A DNA stretch of 6,807 bases from Candidatus Pacearchaeota archaeon. Lineage in GTDB: Archaea; Nanobdellota; Nanobdellia; Pacearchaeales; GW2011-AR1. Position 1 is the first letter of the stretch. Each line of letters opens with the position of its first letter. Made by a program: the position numbers and the translations under genes. Below the pieces are notes generated by a model that had not been told where the DNA came from, did not search any database, and worked only from the letters and a program-made list of their open reading frames with translations. The DNA is taken from the NCBI GenBank assembly GCA_017609045.1, contig JAFCES010000021.1:1-6807 (forward strand). The letters are read 5' to 3'. Positions 1-4,549 of the stretch are shown piece after piece.

Positions 1-201
1 TTAGAAGAACCTGTGCTGATTGGTAATTCAGTTGGTTTGTTTGGTAGGGCTATTTTTATTGCAGGAGGTGAAAAAGCTCTTTCTATAGCTGTCCTTGCTA
101 TAGCAGCATTATTTCTTATTATCTATTTTGTGAGAAAATATATAGTCAAAAATTCCCCAAAAGAAAAGAAAGCAGGTTATGTGAAAATAAAAAGTAGATA
201 A
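1..201 (+). CDS. C-terminal fragment of a membrane-anchored protein (5' partial)
   Basis: The frame is open from the first base of the window and ends at TAA (199-201), giving 66 visible residues. A GTG at position 13 is available, but the frame reads through it from LEEP upstream, so this is more likely the end of a longer protein than a 62-residue gene. Residues 26-44 (ALSIAVLAIAALFLIIYFV) are a clear single membrane helix. They are followed by a Lys/Arg-rich tail of about 22 residues (RKYIVKNSPKEKKAGY and on), which by the positive-inside rule would be cytoplasmic. This N-out, C-in layout matches the anchors of the 178- and 620-residue surface proteins in the same window. It is the only protein gene read rightward here. 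A run of five T at 235-239 might serve as a weak terminator. The domain content upstream is unknown, so no function is assigned. Confidence 0.6.
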   Translation, partial: LEEPVLIGNSVGLFGRAIFIAGGEKALSIAVLAIAALFLIIYFVRKYIVKNSPKEKKAGYVKIKSR

Positions 202-256
202 AGTGCTCTGGTGAAACCCTCCTGAGAATAGATATTTTTGATAAATAAAACTATTA

Positions 257-370
257 GCTAACTAATCTAATCAATGAGTTTACAATTTTAGAATTATTAA
301 CTACTACTGAAAATATAGGATTTCAGCAAAGATTGATAAGACAAGTTTTAAATATCAAATTATTCTTATT
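257..370. repeat. 114-bp tandem repeat, copy 1
   Basis: This is the first copy of a perfect 114-bp direct repeat, starting GCTAACTAATC and ending ATTCTTATT. The base before it (A256) differs from the base before copy 2 (T370), which fixes the left edge. It contains a TATA-like TTTTAAATA at 346-354, a duplicate of the putative tRNA promoter element. One forward frame is open through the whole 38-codon unit. Because 114 is a multiple of three it stays open through both copies, but I see no other sign of coding. Confidence 0.97.
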
Positions 371-484
371 GCTAACTAATCTAATCAATGAGTTTACAAT
401 TTTAGAATTATTAACTACTACTGAAAATATAGGATTTCAGCAAAGATTGATAAGACAAGTTTTAAATATCAAATTATTCTTATT
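371..484. repeat. 114-bp tandem repeat, copy 2
   Basis: This second copy is base-for-base identical to 257-370 and directly abuts it. One further base (G485) still matches the start of a third unit before similarity ends. The tRNA gene begins eight bases downstream, so this copy supplies the upstream promoter region of the tRNA. Perfect identity in an AT-rich non-coding stretch suggests a recent duplication. Confidence 0.97.
460..468 (+). promoter_or_regulatory. TATA box of the tRNA-Arg gene
   Basis: TTTTAAATA matches the archaeal TATA-box consensus. It is centred about 29 bases upstream of the first tRNA base (493), the right distance for transcription to begin at or a few bases before the mature 5' end. 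It lies inside repeat copy 2, and the identical element at 346-354 in copy 1 is too far away to drive the same start. The purine-rich AAGACAAG just upstream could be a weak BRE. Confidence 0.55.
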
Positions 485-524
485 GTATATATGGGCCCGT
501 AGCTCAGCCCGGATAGAGCGCTTG

Positions 525-541
525 AGTATTTTTATGGCGAA
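525..541 (+). other. tRNA intron 1 (17 nt, position 30/31, bulge-helix-bulge)
   Basis: This non-canonical intron lies within the anticodon stem, between tRNA positions 30 and 31. It fits a strict bulge-helix-bulge. The central 4-bp helix pairs 519-522 (CGCT) with 536-539 (GGCG). The three-base bulges are 523-525 and 540-542, each cut after its second base, the usual position for archaeal splicing endonuclease. The inner helix pairs 526-528 with 533-535 (one G-U) around a TTTT loop. A 3-bp outer helix forms between 516-518 and 543-545. Excision restores C542 opposite G562. Confidence 0.8.
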
Positions 542-548
542 CCTTCTA

Positions 549-560
549 TCAACTGAGGGA
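549..560 (+). other. tRNA intron 2 (12 nt, canonical position 37/38)
   Basis: This intron sits directly after A37, the most common archaeal intron site. Once intron 1 is removed, the anticodon stem (27-31/39-43) is followed by a 4-bp helix pairing 543-546 (CTTC) with 555-558 (GAGG, one G-U). The three-base bulges are 547-549 and 559-561, each cut after the second base. Only five bases (550-554) remain as a loop, so there is no inner helix: this is a relaxed bulge-helix-loop, not a full BHB. The geometry suggests that intron 1 must be removed first. Confidence 0.75.
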
Positions 561-596
561 AGCAAGAAGTCGCAGGTTCAAATCCTGTCGGGCCCA

Positions 597-734
597 TTAA
601 CAAAAAAAAGATGCTTTCTATCTCTAAACATAATATCTCTATTAGATTTAAGATATAAAATTCTTGATGTAATTCAAGATAATTTTGTGATATCTTTGGA
701 GTTAGCAAAAAAAAGAGAAATTAAAAGTTTAAAA
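597..734. other. Convergent intergenic region
   Basis: This is AT-rich DNA between the rightward tRNA and the leftward coiled-coil gene. It has two runs of eight A (602-609 and 707-714), which are poly-U tracts for leftward transcripts. A small perfect 5-bp inverted repeat, CTTGA/TCAAG (663-667/674-678), is present, and ATATCT/AGATAT is also repeated in inverted form. I see no open frame with coding character and no recognisable RNA gene. Downstream of the tRNA there is no good T tract on the plus strand. Confidence 0.5.
707..714 (-). terminator. Poly-U terminator for leftward genes
   Basis: The minus strand reads eight consecutive T about 20 bases after the stop codon of the coiled-coil gene. 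Archaeal termination typically needs only such a T-rich tract without a hairpin. A second run of eight (602-609) lies just before the tRNA gene and could stop read-through antisense to it. Confidence 0.5.
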
Positions 735-1037
735 TTAGATTTCTTCAAGTTGATCTTTTATTAATTTAATTTTGCCTAATTTTTCTCCTAAAGACTCTTG
801 TTTTTGGGCTAATCTCTTTTTTTTATCTCTTAATTTCACTTCCTTTTCTTCTAGTTTTGTTATTCTTCCTTGAAGTTTCTTTTCTATTTGCCTAGACTCT
901 TCTAAATTTAAATCCAATTTTTTTAAATCACGGTTTAAACTTGCTTTCTTCTTTTGCAATTCTGAGATTTCTCTTTCTAAATCCTTAATTGCTTCTGAGG
1001 CTAACTTGCCAGATTTTTTAGATTGTTTTTTTCTCAT
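735..1037 (-). CDS. Small coiled-coil protein, unknown function
   Basis: This 100-residue protein is almost entirely Lys, Glu, Leu, Ile, Arg, Gln and Asp, with heptad-like spacing of Leu/Ile from about residue 16 to the C terminus (IKDLEREISELQKKKASL and onward). That predicts one long, possibly dimeric, coiled coil. The first 12 residues are strongly basic (MRKKQSKKSGK). There is no signal peptide, membrane helix or cysteine, so it should be cytoplasmic. The start is well supported: ATG (1035-1037) is preceded by GAGG four bases upstream and by a TATA box about 40 bases upstream. It is the last gene of the leftward series, 34 bases after the 620-residue surface protein, whose cytoplasmic tail is also helical and basic; an interaction is conceivable but unproven. 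I recognise no family. Low-complexity coiled coils invite false matches to SMC or tropomyosin-like proteins. Confidence 0.85.
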   Translation of the reverse strand: MRKKQSKKSGKLASEAIKDLEREISELQKKKASLNRDLKKLDLNLEESRQIEKKLQGRITKLEEKEVKLRDKKKRLAQKQESLGEKLGKIKLIKDQLEEI

Positions 1038-1041
1038 CTTG

Positions 1042-1045
1042 CCTC
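1042..1045 (-). promoter_or_regulatory. Shine-Dalgarno site of the coiled-coil gene
   Basis: The minus strand reads AAGAGGCAAGATG, which places GAGG four bases before the start codon. It is the clearest ribosome-binding site in the window. The upstream neighbours lack a comparable one and look leaderless. Confidence 0.5.
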
Positions 1046-1070
1046 TTTTATTTTTATTAAGTTTATTCTA

Positions 1071-1080
1071 TTTATAAATA
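1071..1080 (-). promoter_or_regulatory. TATA box of the coiled-coil gene
   Basis: On the minus strand this reads TATTTATAAA, centred about 38 bases upstream of the ATG. Transcription would begin near 1049, leaving a leader of roughly 12 bases that just includes the GAGG. It overlaps the stop codon of the upstream 620-residue gene (1072-1074). Confidence 0.45.
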
Positions 1081-2934
1081 TTTCTTTTTAAGTTCTCTTT
1101 TTATTTTATTTATTCTTTTTCTACTTTTTTCGTATGATTCTTTTTTAATATACCCTTTTTCAAACGCTTTTGTCAGTAAAAACGATTTTGCATTAAGTCT
1201 ATTTATCATTTTGTTTGCTTCTTTCATTTTTATATGGCCTTTTTTTATTCTTCCTTCTATTTCTTTCATCTCTTGCGTATATTTGGTTGTTATTTCTCCG
1301 AGTCTTTTTGTATAATATCTTAGAATCAATATTACTCCAATTATTATAATAAATAGTATTCCAATCCCCAACAAATAAATAATATAAAATTTTATTTTAG
1401 GTTTGCCCACATTAAAAGTATCGCTTGCTGTTGAGAGAGAAATATCATATTTCACATCTACCCCTGCTAGATATTGTCCATCTGGTATATCTTTTGGCAG
1501 CCTCAATGTTTTGGAAAAAGACACTTGTGTTTCAATTGTGATATTTTCTTTTTCTTTAACTATTGTGCCGCCTTTAAAATCTTTTATATAGTATTCTAAA
1601 CTTAAGTTTGTTTTTCCCATTTCTCCTAAATCGAAAATTCTAACGTCAAAAGTAAGAGACTCGTTTGCCTGTATATTTTTGTATTTTGGTGGGATTTTTA
1701 AGATTACATCAAAAAGTAGTATTCTTGATTTCACTTCAAGCAGAATAGGTATTTCTTTTTTAGCCCCTTTTATTGAGATTATCAATTTTCCTGTGTGTGT
1801 GCTTGCAGTAGAAGCTATAAAGATTAAGTTTATCTCTTTTTCTTCTCCTGGATTGAGAATTATTTCTTTCTCTTTAATTATGAGAAAATCTTCTAAACCT
1901 GCCTTGTTTATTGTGAAGTTTTGTGGAGATTTACCTAAATTTTTTATTTTGAGGATTGTTTTAAAAACTTTGCCTTGCTTCATCCTAACTTCTATTTTTT
2001 TTGGAGTAACTTCAAAGCCTATACCTCTGCCTCCACCTCCGCCTGTTGGAGGGGCAGCAGGAAGAGTTACAGGAGTTTCTTCTGCTGAGTAAACTGAAAA
2101 AGAGGTAACATTAAACTTGAGTATGCCAGAAGAATAACTCTCCTTTATACATATAGTTGAAGGGCATACTTCTCCATTCCTTAATATTCTAGGATTAGAG
2201 AAAGTTAGGTTATAAAGCCATAATGTTGCTGAAGTATTGAAGTTTGGCAAGGCTGTAGAGTTTAACTCAATTCTGTTGAGGGAGATGTTTGTATTGTTGT
2301 TTAAATTAAGTATGTTGTCTGTTGGTAAAGAATCATTTGTAATGTTAATTGCTCTATTAAAAAAAATTTTCCCGTAATCATTTTCCAAGGTAATGCCTGT
2401 TAAATTTTGTATTTCTTCATAAGTGTAGTCTAAGAATTCAGTTGATGAACCTTTTTTCTCGTTCCTTCTCATCTCTCCCTTGTCTTCATATTCATCCTCC
2501 TCCTTTTCGTATTCATCATCTATAATTATAAATCTAGTTGAGTTTACAGTGAAGGTTATGTTTTTTGTTGTTTCTCCCGCAGTATTGTTGGCATAAAGGT
2601 AAAGGGTATGGCTTCCTTGTGAGGTGTTGAAATATATCGGTGAGGTAAGCGAGGTGATAGTTATATTTTCTCCTCCCTCTAAATTGTACCACCCTTTTTC
2701 CGCATTACTTACTTCATATTGTAGAGGGATGGAGGTATTTGTTAAGTAAGTTTCATTTCTGGGTTTTATTAAGTTTAAAGTTGGAACAGCTGGTAAGATT
2801 GAGATGGAAATATTAGTTGGTCTACTTGCAGCTTTTCCTGTTACTGTTTCTCCTGTTATTTTTATCGACAATACTGAGAAGGATAAAACTATAATTAGAG
2901 TTAAGAGGATTATAAATACACCTATTTTTTTCAT
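1072..2934 (-). CDS. Multidomain membrane-anchored cell-surface protein with Ig-like domains
   Basis: This 620-residue type I membrane protein has a signal sequence at 1-24 (hydrophobic 5-24), then a TGKAAS motif (32-37) shared with the 309-residue neighbour. Residues 50-131 are a beta-rich Ig/PKD-like domain, followed by a charged strip at 139-161. A second beta domain (162-285) has the pair C257/C262 and ends in the NVTSFSVYSA motif. A Pro/Gly hinge at 291-303 contains five Gly in a row. Two further Ig-like domains (about 305-402 and 403-508) resemble NEW3/COG1470-type archaeal surface modules. One membrane helix (516-540) leads to an 80-residue Lys-rich helical tail. Residues 583-612 resemble a SHOCT-like tail, a weak match by eye. 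There are many N-x-S/T sequons in the ectodomain and almost none in the tail, which supports the topology. ATG (2932-2934) has no Shine-Dalgarno site but has a TATA box 26 bases upstream. Probable role: surface structure, adhesion or envelope. No enzyme motif is visible. Confidence 0.88.
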   Translation of the reverse strand: MKKIGVFIILLTLIIVLSFSVLSIKITGETVTGKAASRPTNISISILPAVPTLNLIKPRNETYLTNTSIPLQYEVSNAEKGWYNLEGGENITITSLTSPIYFNTSQGSHTLYLYANNTAGETTKNITFTVNSTRFIIIDDEYEKEEDEYEDKGEMRRNEKKGSSTEFLDYTYEEIQNLTGITLENDYGKIFFNRAINITNDSLPTDNILNLNNNTNISLNRIELNSTALPNFNTSATLWLYNLTFSNPRILRNGEVCPSTICIKESYSSGILKFNVTSFSVYSAEETPVTLPAAPPTGGGGGRGIGFEVTPKKIEVRMKQGKVFKTILKIKNLGKSPQNFTINKAGLEDFLIIKEKEIILNPGEEKEINLIFIASTASTHTGKLIISIKGAKKEIPILLEVKSRILLFDVILKIPPKYKNIQANESLTFDVRIFDLGEMGKTNLSLEYYIKDFKGGTIVKEKENITIETQVSFSKTLRLPKDIPDGQYLAGVDVKYDISLSTASDTFNVGKPKIKFYIIYLLGIGILFIIIIGVILILRYYTKRLGEITTKYTQEMKEIEGRIKKGHIKMKEANKMINRLNAKSFLLTKAFEKGYIKKESYEKSRKRINKIKRELKKKYL

Positions 2935-2955
2935 ATAAACATAAGCGGAGATTGT

Positions 2956-2964
2956 TATTTAAAA
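2956..2964 (-). promoter_or_regulatory. TATA box of the 620-residue surface-protein gene
   Basis: The minus strand reads TTTTAAATA, centred 26 bases upstream of the A of the start codon. Transcription would begin at or next to the ATG. Together with the absence of a purine-rich ribosome site, this predicts a leaderless mRNA. Confidence 0.55.
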
Positions 2965-2996
2965 TTATTGCTAACTTAAGAGTGAGATAATTTAAC

Positions 2997-3533
2997 CTAA
3001 TGTCTTTTATTTTTTTTGATAAGAAGTATAATTCCTATACAGATAATTACAATAATCAACGCTATCAGCAAACTTTTCATGGATAAAAAGGGTTTTTCTA
3101 CTACTTTTTCAGAAATAAGCACGTCAAATCCTATATTCATACCAGTTCCCATTACCACACCTTCTCCTTCCCCTGATGTTATTGTTTTAAATGCTATTTC
3201 AATTTTCCTTGTACCAGTAGCATTTTTCGGAATTTTTATCACTACTGGAACCAAAGTGTCAGAAGTTCCTGCTTTTACTGCATACACCTCTTTTCTTAAA
3301 GTTGCTATATCTTCTCCTTTTTTTATTTCTGCTTTTACACGTACATCTACTTCTCCAACCATGTTTTGTAAATTAAGATTTACTATTCTCTTTTCCCCTT
3401 TTGCCATTACCAAAGGGTTATCTTTCCAGTAAGGAGATGCTACACCAAATGCAGAAACAAAGCTTGATGTTAAAACTAATATAACTAAGCAAAAAACAAT
3501 TACTTCAATTTTGTTTTTGATTTTTCTCATCAT
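2997..3533 (-). CDS. Small exported Ig-like protein with C-terminal membrane anchor
   Basis: This 178-residue protein begins with a basic n-region (MMRKIKNKIE), a hydrophobic stretch to about residue 25 and a plausible cleavage site after VSA (26-28). The mature part starts FGVASPYWKDNPLVMAKGE. That opening, an aromatic PYW followed by NPL and a PGE-like turn leading into a beta strand with LQN, is one I associate with DPANN surface proteins. Residues 45-141 alternate hydrophobic and polar residues as in one beta sandwich. Residues 153-172 form a membrane helix, followed by the short tail KKNKRH inside. The topology is N-out, C-in, the same plan as the 620-residue protein. Two ATG codons are adjacent (3531-3533 and 3528-3530); the first is used here and either is possible. 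The stop is TAG, with a 62-base gap to the next gene. The likely role is a surface or envelope accessory protein; no catalytic motif is seen. Confidence 0.85.
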   Translation of the reverse strand: MMRKIKNKIEVIVFCLVILVLTSSFVSAFGVASPYWKDNPLVMAKGEKRIVNLNLQNMVGEVDVRVKAEIKKGEDIATLRKEVYAVKAGTSDTLVPVVIKIPKNATGTRKIEIAFKTITSGEGEGVVMGTGMNIGFDVLISEKVVEKPFLSMKSLLIALIIVIICIGIILLIKKNKRH

Positions 3534-3583
3534 TTTTGTCTCTTTTTCTTTTTTTAAGTTTCTATAGTTAAAAGGTTATTATT

Positions 3584-4513
3584 TTAAAAGCTTATTGTCC
3601 AACTGCCTCCTGCTGTTGTGGAGTAGGTTTGACTTTGTATATTAGGAACATTTGGGATACAGTAGTAAATTGTTTCTTGCCCTACTCCTCCCCCAGCTGA
3701 AAGATTTCCCGGGTTTGAGTCACTCATAGTAATAGTTACTTGAGTTGCGTTTTGTAAAGGTATGCCTCCACATTCTGAACCACTAGAGGTATGAACAGTA
3801 AAGTTGGCTGCATCTATCCATACGGTAGAAACACTTTCTCCAATAAGGTTTATTGCAGTTACGTTAATAGCATTGGTAGTTTGATTATAATTTCCTGTAT
3901 TGTTTACTGTGGTTGGGTCATTATTTGCGTCCTGATCTGTAGCTCCAGGAGATATTGAAGACCAGGCTATTTCATCTGGAGAAATTACTAATGCTTTAAG
4001 TTCATTATAAGTGAAGGTTTGTGTTGTGTTATGAGACCAGCTTCCACTTCCATAGTCTCTTCCTTTTACACCTATATTCCATGTTCCAGACTCATCCCAA
4101 TACCACATCGTTATTGTGCAGGAATAATTGGCAGAGTTTGCGTCTAAATCTTCTATCCATACACAGCTTGAATTTTCTCTTGTTGGCTGCCCTGATTTTG
4201 TAAAGTTAGCTGAAAAACTTGTATCATTTATATCTGCTACACCATTTGTGTCAGATGCTTTAATATAAATTGTAACATCTTTAGGGTTCCCCTCGCTAGG
4301 GTTTATACTTGCTGAGACTGAAACTAATTCTATAGAAATAGGGTCGGTTCCTGATATAGGAACAGATACATTAGTTGACTTACTCGCAGCTCTTCCTGTC
4401 ATGGTTTTAATCCAATCAAACCAGCCAGCCGAAACACTCGCACTTATTAAAATAATAAATATCAAACTCAAAATAACAAACTTTTCCCTCTTTGTTTCTT
4501 CTCTTTTCTGCAT
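3584..4513 (-). CDS. Secreted surface protein, paralogue of the LamG/HTH ectodomain
   Basis: This is a 309-residue protein from ATG (4511-4513). A TTG at 4523-4525 would add four residues but lies upstream of the start predicted from the TATA box. A basic n-region (MQKREETKREK) precedes a signal or membrane segment (about 12-29), then GWFDWIKTMTGRAAS, which carries the TGRAAS motif. The rest is two beta-rich modules. The first has a cysteine pair about 15 residues apart around N-glycosylation sequons and the motif MWYWDESGTWN. The second has SPDEIAWSSISPG, NNTGN, a cysteine after SSGSE and the motif ETIYYC. All of these recur in the same order in the upstream 506-residue frame, including the terminal GGSWTI, so the two are paralogues with probably the same two disulfides. 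This one stops there and lacks the membrane segment and HTH tail. It is probably released, or held only by its N-terminal helix. Ligand unknown. Confidence 0.85.
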   Translation of the reverse strand: MQKREETKREKFVILSLIFIILISASVSAGWFDWIKTMTGRAASKSTNVSVPISGTDPISIELVSVSASINPSEGNPKDVTIYIKASDTNGVADINDTSFSANFTKSGQPTRENSSCVWIEDLDANSANYSCTITMWYWDESGTWNIGVKGRDYGSGSWSHNTTQTFTYNELKALVISPDEIAWSSISPGATDQDANNDPTTVNNTGNYNQTTNAINVTAINLIGESVSTVWIDAANFTVHTSSGSECGGIPLQNATQVTITMSDSNPGNLSAGGGVGQETIYYCIPNVPNIQSQTYSTTAGGSWTISF

Positions 4514-4538
4514 TTTTTCTTCCAAAAAAGTATTTTAT

Positions 4539-4549
4539 TATTTTTAAAA
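4539..4549 (-). promoter_or_regulatory. TATA box of the secreted paralogue gene
   Basis: The minus strand reads TTTTAAAAATA, centred about 31 bases upstream of the ATG at 4511-4513; a second AT-rich core lies at 4531-4540. Either predicts a leader of only a few bases. It overlaps the stop codon of the upstream HTH-encoding frame (4544-4546). It favours the ATG over the TTG twelve bases upstream. Confidence 0.4.

Larger units (their letters stand above)
493..596 (+). tRNA. tRNA-Arg (anticodon UCU) with two introns
   Basis: The acceptor stem pairs GGGCCCG (493-499) with CGGGCCC (589-595), followed by discriminator A596; CCA is not encoded. The D stem is GCTC/GAGC (502-505/516-519) with loop 506-515, including G18G19 and A513 at position 20, an arginine identity base. 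The T stem is 572-576/584-588 around TTCAAAT. The anticodon region is 29 nt too long. Removing 525-541 and 549-560 leaves a perfect arm: stem CTTGC/GCAAG, loop CTTCTAA, anticodon TCT (545-547) after T33 (544). The mature RNA is then 75 nt. Without splicing, or with one 29-nt intron, the stem has a mismatch and the implied anticodon is an implausible ATT. The UCU anticodon reads AGA/AGG, the expected main arginine codons in AT-rich DNA. The gene lies between the 114-bp repeats and a convergent coiled-coil gene. General tRNA search tools might miss or misassign it because of the double interruption. Confidence 0.9.

Noticed and set aside
205..245. C/D-box small RNA after the first gene
   Set aside because: There is a GTGA and a CTGA, but no convincing C box (RTGATGA) and no closing stem, so it is chance-level in this composition.
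257..485. CRISPR array or insertion-sequence ends
   Set aside because: There are only two abutting copies with no spacers, no terminal inverted repeats and no transposase or cas gene.
521..566. Single 29-nt intron giving anticodon ATT
   Set aside because: It leaves an A-G mismatch at the base of the loop, G at position 32 and A34, which is not expected for an asparagine tRNA. The two-intron model pairs perfectly and satisfies both splice geometries.
333..764. Forward open frame of 143 codons covering repeat copy 2 and the tRNA gene
   Set aside because: It runs straight through a well-formed tRNA and a perfect non-coding repeat, its start is a TTG inside the repeat, and it has no protein character. 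It stays open because the repeat length is a multiple of three.
1679..2092. Forward open frame opposite the 620-residue gene
   Set aside because: It lies antisense to a protein with clear signal, Ig-like and membrane segments. Its Pro-rich end is just the complement of the Gly hinge.
3016..3432. Forward open frame opposite the 178-residue gene
   Set aside because: It is antisense to a coherent exported protein and has no ribosome site or family features of its own.
4523..4525. TTG start for the secreted paralogue
   Set aside because: It is a rarer codon inside a T6 tract and upstream of the transcription start predicted from the TATA box; the ATG twelve bases downstream fits better.
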